Shown: in pieces, positions 10,251 through 22,257 of the stretch
Numbering within the stretch: the stretch's first letter is position 1
Layout: every line of letters starts with the position of its first letter
Assembly (NCBI GenBank): GCA_002946415.1
Contig: NJPS01000076.1
Span: forward strand, 1,539,163 to 1,603,162
From: Rutstroemia sp. NJR-2017a BVV2
Lineage: Eukaryota > Ascomycota > Leotiomycetes > Helotiales > Rutstroemiaceae
DNA: 64,000 nt
Direction of reading: 5' to 3'
The notes under the pieces: model-generated
Database searches by the model: none
What the model saw: the letters and a program-made list of their open reading frames with translations, nothing else
Told to the model about the DNA's origin: nothing
Position numbers and translations under genes: made by a program

Positions 10251-10934
10251 CTAGTACCTCTTCTCGCACTGATCACACTCCTCATGATCACACTTCTTAC
10301 ACACCTTGATTTTCTTCTCGTTCTCCATCATACAGTCAATCAGATGCTACTACTCATTAGCCCAGGTATCTCTCGTCACGTCACATGATATCACATCAAA
10401 ACAAATAGGGGAGAAACTCACACAAATCCAATACCCCAAAGGAAACGCCATCTTCCCACTCGGCGCATTTCCTCTCCCCCCATCTATCATCACAGCTCTA
10501 ACAGCCAACTTCTCTTTCCCCTCCTCCTTCCTCTTCTCCCTCTGCATCTCCTTCTCTACTTCTTTCTTCTCCCTCACAACCCTTCTCTTTGCGCCCCCAT
10601 GCTGAACACCCATCTCGCGATTCCGATTTGGCTCGAGCTTAGCCCGTGAGGTGCTTTTCTCAGCAGTACTTGTTGCACTAGCACTTCCTGCTGCAGCCGC
10701 GTCTCGTTTCTCCTGGTGCAGACGTCGGACATTATGTGCGTGCACGGCCCAGGCTGGTTGTGCGCTGGGCGGGAGACTCATGCCAGTGAGGAAATCGCGG
10801 AAATCCTTGTCCTGGATGGCGTCGTTGTTGGTCTGGAGGTCGGCGAGGATGCCGATTACGAGTGGGTCGGAGGGTCCGCCGATGGCATCGTAAGGAATTG
10901 GGGAGGAGGTAGGTTGGTTACCTGGGTGGGACAT
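10251..10934 (-). CDS. Small hypothetical protein with Cys-rich last exon
   Basis: Two exons: 10934-10422 and 10346-10251, 202 aa. The 75-nt intron runs GTGAGT to GTAG with a CTAAT branch-like motif just before the acceptor; reading through it would replace the conserved-looking tail. Residues 1-60 are folded-looking (DPLVIGILADLQTNND, FRDFLTGMSLPPS). The middle is Ala/Ser-rich and then Lys/Glu-rich. After KMAFPLGYWIC the second exon gives HLIDCMMENEKKIKVCKKCD and then HEECDQCEKRY. The cysteines (C..C..CKKC..C..C) suggest a small metal-binding knot at the C-terminus. No family was recognised. It is convergent with the Rrn9-domain gene (262 bp apart). A TATA-like site lies 106 nt upstream of the ATG. 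Confidence 0.7.
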
Positions 10935-11651
10935 TTTGTGTGGAGGTTTGGTGGTGGTGTCTAGAGTTGGATGATTGGATGACTGGCGTATAGATGGGTT
11001 GATGGTGAGAATTGCACTTGTTGTGAAGTAACGGCCGGGCTTATATACCAGTATGAATAGGGGTGACGAGCTGCTTATATGCGCTGCTCATATTGGGCAA
11101 GTTGTAAGCATGAGTAGAAAGGACTGTATCAAACAGTGAATAGCATGCATCTCTAGCAATGTATTAGCACAAACACAGCACATATCAGACATGTAATTGA
11201 TGAGTTGATGAAATGCCTTCAGTAGTGAATGAAGGACATCATTTTCTGATTCACAAATCGCACGCCAAGTTCCACCGCTCCGTCGCCGACACAAGTTTGA
11301 CTGATTGCAGATAGTGATTCAGAGGGCATTGCGGGTCTTTCTTGAGATGATTGAAGACGGTTGAAGTGTATGGTCCGGCTACGAGAGTCATATATCGTTG
11401 GTATATCTATGTCCTGTGCTACCACTTCTAAAGCCAATCTTCAATTGACTGTTTGAGAAGAAAACTTTAAAGTTCAAACTGTCCAAACAAGACATAGAAT
11501 CCCTTAACACAGCATGCCTATTAATCTGTAAAGTAGAGCATGAAAGAATTTAGACATTACATTACCATTACTGTACTCGGATATTGTTAAATACAAACCA
11601 ATCCATCTCATAATTCAACCGTTTTTTACTCCCTTTTCCATCACATCAACA
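10935..11651. other. Intergenic spacer
   Basis: 717 bp between two minus-strand genes. It contains the promoter of the small Cys-tailed gene (TATA candidate at 11040-11047) and the 3' region of the rhodopsin-domain gene. Nothing else supportable was seen. Confidence 0.5.
11040..11047 (-). promoter_or_regulatory. TATA-box candidate for the 10251-10934 gene
   Basis: On the minus strand the sequence reads TATATAAG, 106 nt upstream of the ATG at 10934, a plausible distance for a fungal TATA box with a 5' UTR of roughly 40-70 nt. It was found by eye only. Confidence 0.4.
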
Positions 11652-12993
11652 TCATTCCAGAGTTTGAGTAATAACTGTCGTCTTAACCCCCGCGGTCCAA
11701 TCAATCAATCGCTCCCTATGACTCAACATACTAGCTTCCATCGAATCATCCGTCTCCTCATTCCTAGACTTCTCCGCCTCTGCCCTTTCCATATCTTCCT
11801 TCAGCATAATCTTGCGATCAGCGTAGACGTATGTCCGGACGCCGTATTGAGCACTCAATCCTAACATTGCAGCGAATTGCTTCGAGTATTCGTCTTCGGA
11901 GATTCGTGGCCGATCAGTGGAGTATTTGCGGATACTAGTTTGAGAGGCGTGGGAATAGGAACTGAAGGCTCGTTGACGGGAGAGAATCCGTTGGAAGAGA
12001 GGACGGAGAGTGGCGAAGGATGCGGCTGTGAGTCCGATGGCGGGTTCAACGAGGGACCATTTTACGAGGTTGATTCCTTCCCAGGTGTAATCGGTTGTGA
12101 TACTGAGTTCATGGATGTAGTAGATGCGTACAAGGGTTGCGGTGCTCGCACTGCAATGTTTTAGTAATGTGGAGAAGCCTATGGGAAGAGACTTACAAGA
12201 AACCAAGGGAGAGAATGAGAACGACTGAGAACTTCGTCCGGGGGTTCATCCTCATCTTCCAGACAAATGCAATAGGCAGGATGCCGAATGCCCAGTCCGT
12301 AACGGCGCTCATAGCAGCATGTGCATAAGTGATATTGGCCAGTATCGACCTGCTCAGACAGAACCCGCCGTCGCCATCATATTGATTCCAGAAATAAGAA
12401 ACAGGTTGGCACTGGAATAGCAAGAAGAAAAGATACCCTGTGCTGATGGATAGAACGATACCAATAACACCGTATATTATCCAGAACTGATATCGTCTGC
12501 TTGAAAGTCGTAAGAAATATACTCCGATTGATAGTTTGGTAATGGTAGTTGTGAAAACATAAAGAAGTTCGCTGGAGAAAATGTACTGGGAGATGATGAG
12601 TATAAACGTCCAAACAATGGTAGGAATACGTACCTTTGCAAGTATTTCTAGATAATCTGCATCAATATTGTATATGTGAGCACCGAGGCCATATGTGAGT
12701 GATCGAAGTAAAAGTGCGCATAGAGCTGTAAAAATTATCTATTTATCTAGCAATGAGCAAGTCATCCGTATTGTTCGAACTCGTAAAGCTTCGCATACCA
12801 TTGAAGTAACCGTAAGCCAATCTTCCGGACCGAAGAATCTCTGAATTCTCGTCCGGACATAAAATCTAAGGATAACAGCAATCCATGGCAGAGCCAAAGA
12901 AGCACAAGCAACACCTGTCACCTGTGCACCACGATTAACACCGTGAACAGGACCTACTGCTGTTTCACGTGTTATCAGATCCAAGATTGACAT
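11652..12993 (-). CDS. Rhodopsin-domain (Pth11-like) integral membrane protein
   Basis: Four exons: 12993-12799, 12738-12634, 12585-12197 and 12150-11652, giving 395 aa. For intron 1 the acceptor was set at the TAG before 12738, because the nearer CAG breaks the frame; the result reads VTSMIIFTALCALLLRS. Exon 3 gives LYVFTTTITKLSIGVYFLRL, the signature of the fungal rhodopsin-domain family, and a Cys before SYFWNQYDG. Seven hydrophobic segments are expected in residues 1-290, followed by a cytosolic tail of about 100 residues rich in Ser, Arg and Glu. Family members resemble Pth11 of Magnaporthe, a surface-sensing GPCR-like protein, but lack the CFEM domain here. The ligand is unknown. Plasma-membrane location is inferred. 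Confidence 0.85.
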
Positions 12994-14254
12994 ATTTGGA
13001 AGAGGTTCAAAGGAGTGTGCGCTCAGTGAGCAAAAGCAAGTTTGTGAAATCGTGTCAGAGGAGATCGCGAAGGACTCGAAACGAGCTCAGTCGTCGCATT
13101 TGCAGATTGATTTGAAGGAGATATATAGGAAAGAGAATGAAAATGCGCCTTGGTGCGACAAAGGAAGAAAATGGAGTACCAAGTCATCCTTCTTGGATGG
13201 AAGGAAGGACCCTGAGAATTTCCTCAGCTTTCCTTCCGAATAGTGGTTAATGAACTTCAGCCACAAGAAGCTATCGTGGAAATGCTGTGTACCACAAGTT
13301 CAAGAACGGCCATCGGTTATGGTGGCACGGCAGTAGCGTTCAATAGATTCGAATTTGTGGAAGCGGTAGCTCGTCAGTGCCGTTGATAGCAACCGTTAGC
13401 ATTGTTAGACAGAAGTGGAAGTTGCCGAATCCGAACCAACCACTCGAAACAGGTGTTCTATATGATCAATAATGAGGTCTTTGTACAACGGTCATTCAGG
13501 AACGGGGGGCTCGGCTTCCATATCCGGAGAGCAAGACATTCGGGATTATTCGTGGTGGATGTCCTACTTCTCCATGGCAAGGATTCGATATCGATCATAA
13601 TTTGAATTCTCTCTCGTCGATACTCAATCGATGAAGACAAGAAGATAATACCTAGCGGGTGATCTAGCAGTAGTGGTGAATCTAGTCTATTGCCAACGGA
13701 CGAACTGACAATATCATATTGTCCGACCACAACTTGACGTAGGCCACCTTCACCTAATCGGGAGGAGTTGAGTTTGCCGAGCTAATACTAGAGCTAAGGG
13801 TACCTCGTATTTTCGAAGTAAAGGAGCTTTGATGTTGGACAAAGCGGAGCCTACCTCTCCGTGCTCTCGTACTCCAGAGAAAAATCGGTCTTGGAGGGAG
13901 GCTTGATATGTTGAAATAGAATAAGTGAGGTCGCCATGGTTGTATTATGGTAGAGCCCGCGGGGTATATCCAACTTAATTAGCAGACAAACATATTAAAC
14001 AACTTCTTTACTGTATCTTTTATCTAATAATATCTTCATTATAATGATAATAATACTTCGGTTGAATAATTCTGTTCCAATAATGTTTCCTTATTTATTC
14101 AGTTCGTTCAACTATCTCCTCAATTCTATAATCTTTCTCTCGACGCTCGCGGAGAATGACTTCGGAGAGGGCTACTAGTTCCTCGATATCTTGCTGCTAG
14201 TTGTTAGTAATTAAGTCCCAGAAGGGTGAGAGATACATACATATCTAAGATACA
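12994..14254. other. Intergenic spacer, AT-rich near its right end
   Basis: 1261 bp with short spurious frames only. 12994-13900 is ordinary sequence and probably includes the rhodopsin-domain gene promoter. 13970-14110 is strongly AT-rich, as expected for a 3' flank of the ULD gene or a decayed repeat. No terminal repeats were found. Confidence 0.45.
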
Positions 14255-16056
14255 TTAGGAGATATTAGAAGTACTCGACGTTGCTGAATCCATTGTTTCG
14301 TCTTCGGGGAGCCATACTTGTCGACCAAAGTTCTGCACAAATTGCTCTCTTTCTCTCGGAAAGTTACTGTACTTCCGTTTCGTTGTAAAGCAGTCCTCCG
14401 AAGGTACTGTAGGAGCAGAGAGAATACGCTCGGTCTCCTCGGATCCACTGCTAGCACCGTCCAACCTTATACGTTCAGTTTCAGGGAGAACATCCGCGAG
14501 AGCCCAATATTCCCTAGCGCTGCTATATACTACTTCGATCTGTTCTTTCTCGCCAGCCTTTTTCAAGGCGCTCATTAAGCGGACCCTCTGGAAGTCAGCT
14601 GGAGTTACAACAGAGACTTGGAGCCCCTTGGTTCTTGAGCTACTCGAAGTAGCGACCGACTTTTCAGATACCAATCCCGTGCGGCTTCGTATCAGTTCAG
14701 GGCGGAATTCATCGACTGCTACCAGTCTCTGGAACCACATTTGACAAGAAGTATTCGCACTATACATATGTTGGCCTCTAGTTGAAGTCTTACCTCCAAC
14801 TATGCAAACTTACCATTGAGTTCTGGTCTCACAGGAAGCTTCTGATTTAGTAAAGCACCGAGGACAGCGATTACTATTGCCGTCGAGATCGGAGAAGATC
14901 ATACTCATATCGATCTTCTGACCGGGGCGAAGGCACATGATCAACTCATTCTCCCGGCTCATATCTCTTCCGGTAATTCCTTCTTCGATGACATATTCTC
15001 CCTTAAGGACTTTTTGATGTCCAGAACGTTTCTCAAACCTTTTGAGGAGAATCGTGTCAAGCATCTGATGGCTCAAGTCAGCTCGGAACAATGGAACTTA
15101 TTTTGGCAGAACTTGCATCCCAAGAGGTGACCAACTCGAGAGGAATAGGGATCCTGAAACCCAGGGCATCTTCCAAAGTCACAGGATCCTGCTGCCAAGC
15201 TGTCCCAAGACCTCGCGGGGTCAATTGCTGCATTGAAATGTGGCTCTGAAAGAGAGTTAGTATATTTTTGATATCGATACTCATAGAGTAGATCTGTGTC
15301 CTGATATGAACAGTTAGTAGCTGAAGATCTCGGGCCTAATTCATCCCTATACTCACAAAGATGTACTGGCAATACTCGAGATAAGATCCAATGTCTTCGC
15401 CTGCTTTTCAATCTTCTCATCTACTGCCTTGATCTGCAGAGCCTGCTCTTCAGCACGCTGTTTAGAATCCTCCAGCATAGCATGCACAACCTGTACTCGA
15501 AAAGCAATTACAGACTCGGCCAACTTATTCGACTTTCTATCACACATCAGCCTCAGAATCCACCACAAAAGGATAGCAACAGACCCCATAGCGGCAAGTG
15601 TCGACATGGTGATCATGTCAGTCGCTGAATTCAACTTCCTCCTCAAGTCCAGAATGTCCTCCTTCTCCTTCATCCAGATAAACTTCTTCGAGATGTCTTT
15701 CACCAAATTTCCAGACCCCCCCGAGGCCCCCAGGCTTGCGCCATACTTCTTATCCGCCTTGTCTTGAAAGGCGCGCAATGTATCTAGCCAATCCTTGGCA
15801 GCATCTGTCGTGATCACATCAGGGCAGTCGTAATTTTGCCAGAGCGCAACAATCTATATCATGAATGAATCAAATCACCTGTAACTTCATTCCACGAACA
15901 TACCTGCAATACCGCTCGTTCAAAAGCTCGCAGCTCCTTGACCAGGCCTTGATATTCCTTCGCAGATCCTCTGGAGTCGTTCAACGCCTTAGCTAACGAC
16001 CAGGAGATCTGCCCGACCGCTATTATATCCCCAACGCTTCCAAAGGTAATAGGCAT
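14255..16056 (-). CDS. Fungal N-terminal/ubiquitin-like-domain (ULD) protein
   Basis: Five exons: 16056-15904, 15853-15357, 15300-15117, 15064-14814 and 14759-14255, giving 529 aa. Intron 3 (15116-15065, 52 nt) appears to use a GC donor (GCAAGT...CATCAG); splicing it joins IPLELVTSWD to MLDTILLKRFEKRSGHQKVL, the expected ULD core. The N-terminus (MPITFGSVGDIIAVGQISWS) is the helical fungal N-terminal domain found on STAND/NLR-like proteins. A hydrophobic segment lies near residues 140-160 (AAMGSVAILLWWIL) and a coiled coil near 170-215. ULD covers about 245-335, then CPRC and two more Cys before MWFQR form a likely zinc site, then a disordered tail with an acidic end. No NACHT/NB-ARC, ankyrin or HET domain follows. 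Function is unknown; a role in incompatibility or immune-type signalling is only suggested by the domains. Confidence 0.85.
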
Positions 16057-17085
16057 TGAAGCTGGCTATCGCACTTCTATAATCGTCGTATTTCCATGAG
16101 CGATTCAGTGCTAGCTGTCGCAAAAGATTGGGGTTGAGAGCTCGAGGTTAAGCCACGTCTGGACTCCGCCCGGCGAGAGAGTCCTCTTGGGTGGATTGCG
16201 GGGGCACGCGGGGGCCAAAATATGAAATTATGATAACTTTTCTTTAAACTTATGGAAACTAAAAATTAATAATTAATCTATTTCAACACTTAATAAAGAT
16301 TTTATAAAAATGTCCTTTATATTTCTATTAAATAACTAACCAATTTGATCACCTCTCAGACATAGCATGCGCGCATCTACAACTACAACCACGTGGACAC
16401 AGCCCGCATAATCTAGTCATTCTGGATCTGAGAAGGGCGTCAAGATGATGGCGGACGAATCTAAATCTATGGGCAATCTGGTTTAGAGAGCTATTTCTTT
16501 GAGTTATAAACAATTGGGGAGTATAGTGCTATTTATAAACGATCATTCTCAAGATACTGCCCTCATTGTGATGGGCGCTGTTCTCAGTTAGGAGATCGCC
16601 TGTCCAAACTGCGACTATCGAGGGGATGGTTTCGTACCTATTACCGCAAGACCTCAGGGTTTTGCAATGAAACATTTACATGCTTCAGACTCTTTTCACT
16701 CGCAGTTCGAATTCGGATTTAGACCTATGCATTTCCCGGACCAAAGTTTGTCTTCGCCCGCTTCCTTTGGAGTAATTTGCGGAAGGACACGAAGAAGATA
16801 TCCATACGCATAAGAGACTAGCGAAGAACATGCCATAGCTGGCTACTCTTATAAATCACCCCCAAAGCTGCACTTAGCCTATGTATGCCGTGAAGCGTAT
16901 GTTAACATGTGATTAGGGATCGACATGACCTAGATGTCAATACCAGTCAGAGAACTCAAAAGCTATACCACATTTCCAAGTTTAGCAGGAGCATGAACAT
17001 ATCTGCTGCGATATGGATACTATATAGAAGTTCCGAGCGAGGAAGAACGGGGTCCCGGATAAAAATTGAAATACCACCTTACGAA
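16057..17085. other. Intergenic spacer upstream of the ULD gene
   Basis: About 1.0 kb. 16220-16360 is very AT-rich, possibly repeat-derived. The rest shows no ORF above background and no repeat that I could match inside the window. It should include the promoter of the ULD gene. Confidence 0.4.
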
Positions 17086-17316
17086 TAGGCTGCGAACCTA
17101 CCCACCCGGTGGGTAGGGTACCCGTAGATGGGTTAATGGGTACCTATTGGGTGAGTTGAAGGGCATACTGACTACCTAATGGCGGTGCCGGGCCTGAATC
17201 TGGCATACACCATTCCTAGCTCAGTTGTTGGATGAGTTATGGATTAGTTGAAGGTTACCCATGGGTGGGTTGAAGAGCTGGAAACTCCACCCCATGGGTA
17301 TCCATTTCGTAATCTA
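17086..17316. mobile_element. MITE-like element, copy 1 (left end intact, right end mutated)
   Basis: A 231-bp non-coding element starting TAGGCTGCGAAC and ending GTAATCTA. The second copy (59109-59329) starts TAGACTGCGAAC and ends CGCAGCCTA, so the ends are inverted repeats of about 10-12 bp beginning TA. Internal blocks match between copies (for example CGGGTGG-TAGGGTAC, AATGGGTACC, a GTTGA-ATACTG-CTA-CTA block). The right end here differs by C-to-T and G-to-A changes, as expected from RIP. A TA target duplication would point to a Tc1/mariner-type origin; this is inference. Confidence 0.6.
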
Positions 17317-20300
17317 CCTACGCAGCAGGTCCTTACACTTCACACCATAGAGATCGAAGTACTTGCTCGCGACCATCATTCGTTCTGCAAAACATATCCA
17401 GATTCCTGGTCGGACATACAAAGAGAGTAGAAGGAGTTTTCACAGAGGACGAATGAATGATGTGGTGTCGAAAGAGGAAGGTGAGTATCAGGTAATTTTG
17501 AGGGGCAAGAATGACGCTTTGCCTCGAACAACATTCGGACGTCGCGTTGTAAGATAACTCGCCTTGTCAACTTACATGAATCTCATGTACTCACACTCCA
17601 GTGAAGTGAGCGACGTAATCACAGATACTCGATCGTAAGAAACCCAAATGCACAGAATCTTGAGACTCAGGAACACCAGCGCCGGGATACATCCATGCCC
17701 TGAAAGCAATGTAGATAAGATCGATTTGATACCGGCAATGCGTCTTCCGGGAAGAAACATCCCATACCGAGCAACCTTGTACCACCAGTGACCACGCAAA
17801 GTTTTCGGGTATAAGATTCTCTGACGGCGTGCATGTTCTCGTTGATGTTTCCCCTCCACTGCGACCCCGCTCGCAGATTACGCTACCCGAACTGCGGTAT
17901 CCATTTCCAGAAGGCCTAGACCCATATGTTGACGCCAAAGACCTATCGGATGACTACGGAGTCCATCTTAATCGGACCACACAAGATCGATACACCAGAG
18001 CCCAGCTTGCATGCTATCGAAGAAGATTTCTGTTCGAAACGCGTGTTGTAACGGATGGAGAAAGAAGTAACGGCAGCTCAAAAAATTCGTGTTCGCATGC
18101 AAGTCAATGCATATACTCAAGCAAAAGCCAGTCATCAAGAGGCGTGAACACGAGAAAGGATGGAAACAAAGTGGTACAGTGAGCTGAAAGGGGGGGGGTT
18201 GGCGCACAATTGGTGATCATGCCTGAGAAAACTTTTCATTGCAGATGGAGCCTCAGACTTGAGGATAGTATTCTCTGTATTTGGGCTTTCTTCCAATTAT
18301 TTGGTTGGATGAATTTGGTGGTAACTTCAAGGTGTTTGTATCACTGGATACTCATTGGTGGAAAAATGCTGCACCGTACCATCAGAACAGCCTTGTAACG
18401 CATATGTAGAAGTGCGAAGCGTTTTCCTCTGTGCCGTCCATATTCTCACATCTTCAAGAAGGCCATTGGGGCAGGTGGTAGAACAATGTTCAAGAAATGC
18501 ATGTGATCGTGTAGATCAACCCAATTGACGGATTGTTTTGGAAGGAGCATGCATTTTGGAGTGGAATAGTCCAGCTGAAGTCTGTGTCATGTTCTGTAGA
18601 GTTCGAGTCATCATCTCTTTCGCCTACCGTAAAGATGGTATCGTCAACTTGAGTTGTAAACGATGTTTCCATTATTGGATGCGATACCTGCGTGGAGGGA
18701 AAAGTGCTCAGCGTCTAGAACGAAGCTTGATTAATAAGTGAATGGTTGGAATCAGACTTACTGTACCGACGATTTGGTTCAATCTCCACCACATGTATAT
18801 TGCAGCCTCATATATTATCCTTTTATGTAGCATTGTGGATACACGTAACTTCCATGCAGCATGCACGACATTTGGAATATTCGAAATTTTTGAAAACATT
18901 TTGATGACAGGCACGTATGAGGGTGCCTGGGAGAATTATTTCGCCGTCTTCTGACGGAGCACATTGTAATGAATTACACAAGCACCGTAATCCAGACATC
19001 GAGCTGACGTTTAGTCTGCGACAATCTGAAGTGAGAGTATCTGCAACTATATCCAAGGTGCGGTGTAATCTGACCACAAGTTTCGAAACACCGCCACATT
19101 CTAAGCAAGGAGTAGAGAAGACGCCCGGAGATCCTTCTGCATAGAACTGACATCAGACAATTGAGCCTTTGCATAATTGACCGAGTAAGGCCTTGGAAAC
19201 TTTCCCATTGGACCCCTAATTCTCGTATTTGACATTCTCCACAACAACAACTCAAATAAAGCGGGAAGTTAAAAGAGAGGTGCTAACAGCTTTTGTATAA
19301 TGTAGACTTCGATTGAAGACAGTGCCGGGTAAGGCTGATATTGGCGAGCACTTCCATGACTCCGGTCTTCATCGTACGCAGGAACAAGTGAGCCTTCCTT
19401 TGGATAAACACACGACATGCATTGAAAGAAGGCCCCAATCGTGAGAATCAAAAGCTCACGCAATGTGGCTTCCACATCGAGGAGAACATGTCTTCAGCTT
19501 CCATGAGACGGCACGCAGCTGCAGTCTTGTGTGCCAAGGTATTTAACGGTATGAGGAGTAGGACCTCCCATGCTTTTGGCTCAAGCCACATGATGTCCGA
19601 GTCTGGCATAATTCGCGAATATTCCTGTTTGGCATCATGGCACGACTTGGGTCCCCTCAGCCAATTTGAAGTTGCTTTCCGGCTGTTCGGTTAGAATCTC
19701 CGGAAAAATAGTGACTTAATAAGCACTAGTTCATGTATGAGAGAGGCGGGTTTCTGGCTCAGCAAATCAATAGCTGTCATTTTGTACCACAACGCGACGT
19801 TTTTGTCTTGCTTGCATGACTGTGCGGAGTGAGGACAAGGGCATGCCCCAGAGAGATGTATATCCTCACGTGCAAAATCCCTTCATCATCCTGGATCAAT
19901 TTCTTGGCTGGACCATACACGACCCTGCCCATGACACCTGTCAATGGTCATTTAGTGGCGTGAACCCTTGCGATTTCAATTCCAGGTCAACCTTTCGTCC
20001 ACGCTTTGCTCAGCGTGAAAGGTTCCGGGGCGGAGGTTTGGATGGGATCGTCCAGTCAAATATACAAGTAGCTGCCAGGTTTTGGCGCAGAGTTGGTTGG
20101 GAAATGATCGCATCATATATCGCATTTTGGTTGTCGGTAATCCTCCCAGATCGTCCTGTTAATTTACCCCGACATGAAGCCTGCAAGATATCCCGCTTAA
20201 TATATTGCCCAGTAAAACAATAAATATCATTACTATTGTTGACCAAGTCACCAGCTCAAGGCAAACTTTTCCCTGTCGTTACTGTAGGTGAATATTACCG

Positions 20301-20504
20301 GCCCGACTCCTGTCAATATCGGCCAGACATCTTCTCTTGCTTTCGAATATCGAATATCGAATTCATAACTTCACATTCTTTTCAGGATCACAGACCCACA
20401 ACGTCTGAAGCAATCTCCCTGATACAACCCTCCAAAGGCCCGAAGATTGTTTTTCCGGCCTCGGCAGCCGATGCGGCAACTGGATTGTCACCTCGACAAA
20501 GACA
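17317..20504. other. Gene-poor spacer
   Basis: 3.2 kb with only short scattered frames on both strands. The longest, plus-strand 19816-20223 (135 codons), has no recognisable domain and unconvincing composition. The last few hundred bases must include the promoter of the Zn2Cys6 gene; two CGGCC boxes lie near 20300-20325, but they are not proven sites. Confidence 0.45.
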
Positions 20505-22257
20505 ATGTCATTGAAGCTTCCATACCCAAACGTCTATAAATTCTTCAACCAGTTTCCCGATCAAGCATCTCCTGAACAACCGTCAAGAAGCCAGGGACTC
20601 AGAAAGAGTGGCCCGAGATCAAAGACAGGATGCACGACCTGCAAGTAAGTCGGTTGCGGGACCAGTCTATTGGAATTTCTCCGTCCAGAACGCTTGACCG
20701 GAAAATTGTAAGATCCGCTATTGACTAATAGGACGTAGACAACGGCGCGTCAAATGCGATGAAACCAAACCCGAGTGTGTCAGATGCCAGAATCTCGGTC
20801 GAGAATGCGGTGGGTACGCTTTGGAGCACTCCGAGGATCCCAAACCAGTGCCTATCCATCCACGGCCGATGTCTATGATGTCGTATGCCCCATCTGTCGC
20901 GATAATAGGCGATGCTGATGAACGTCGCTATTTCCAACGATTCTGCGACAAGACAGCTGGGGAGATTTGTGGACAATTCGATCCTACGTTCTGGATAGAA
21001 AAGGTCCCTCAACTCTGTCATTTGGAGGCTCCAATCAAATATGCCACTATCGCTCTTGGCGCCCTTGCTAAATCCTTAGAGATCACTTCGTCCCCCACAC
21101 GCTTATCGTTGTCAGGCTTTCCCCAAATCGACCATCATCACTTGGATGAGCATCATCGCTTTGCTTTGCGAGAATACAGCAGAGCCATAGCATCCCTCCG
21201 AATCATACTCTCGGATGGGAGAAGGCACTTGAGGACGTCGCTGACGGCATGTGTGCTGTTCATGACCTTTGAGGCATTGCAAGGAAGCTATGAAGGGGCT
21301 TTGACCCACTTGAGAGGGGGATCAAGATTGTTGGCTGATTGGAGAATTGCTCGTAGGGGCGGAAGCTCGAGACTTTCTCATGACTCACTGTCAGAAATTC
21401 AGGACAGCCTGGTTGATGACTTGGGCCGACTTTTCGCTAGACTCGATGTGCAAGGTCTTTTTGTACCACCGCCTTATCCTGTTCCCAACCTCCTCCAAGA
21501 CAATCTCGAAATACCGGACGAGTTTGACAGCGTTCAAGAAGCCAGAGAGGTGTGGGACTTTCTCATGGCCGCCATTGGACAGTTTTATCGAAAGTCGGTT
21601 ATGAAATCCCAGACGGGCCCAGAAGAGCTCATTACTCCATATTGGAACAGGCTACACACTCATTATACCACCCAACTGCATCGATGGCGTAAGGCTTTTC
21701 AATCTGTCCATGCCGCTGAAGCACATACCGGAAGCATCTCCTCTGATGCAACGCATATGCTGAGTATTTACTACAACATCGCCACAATTCTTCTGGCCTC
21801 CAGTGTCCCACATACCGAAATGCTATACGACGAGTATAATCACCTCTTTGCGGAAATAATATGCAAAGCTCAGATTTTACTCTCGAGTCCGGATGATCCA
21901 AGCAACACTTCCCGCTTCACTCTCGATATGGGAACGATTCTGCCGCTCGTAATCACTGCGGTGAAGTGCCGTGATCGAAGAATCCGACGCCAAGCTATAG
22001 CATTGCTGTGGTCCAAAGCTCGACGCGAAGGACTCTGTTTCGACACGATCAGTGTAGCGAGGATATGCGCATGGCTCTCCAGTATCGAGGGTGAAGGGAT
22101 CCAAGAAGATTCGGAACCAATTCCGGAGGCTTCACGGTGGATGATTACATATCTCCACCTGAATTCGGAAGAGCGATGGTTAGCAGTACAGCTAACATGT
22201 ATGAAGGAGAACCCAAATGGCAATCATTCGTACAGAGAAACTACGTTTTCATGGTAG
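20505..22257 (+). CDS. Zn2Cys6 zinc-cluster transcription factor
   Basis: Two exons: 20505-20644 and 20739-22257, 552 aa. The intron (94 nt, GTAAGT...CGTAG) interrupts the zinc cluster itself. Spliced, residues 43-70 read CTTCKQRRVKCDETKPE and then CVRCQNLGREC, a perfect C-x2-C-x6-C-x6-C-x2-C-x6-C binuclear cluster. The N-terminus (MSLKLPYPNVYKFFNQFP) is short. Residues 110-500 are helical, without a strong fungal-TF middle homology motif by eye, and include LTACVLFMTFEALQGSYEGA, a stretch typical of zinc-cluster regulators. The protein is nuclear and DNA-binding; its target genes are unknown. No biosynthetic cluster flanks it, so a pathway-specific role is not suggested. Confidence 0.9.

Noticed and set aside
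19816..20223. 135-codon plus-strand frame upstream of the Zn2Cys6 gene
   Set aside because: No domain and no conserved-looking segment; it falls where the promoter of the next gene is expected.
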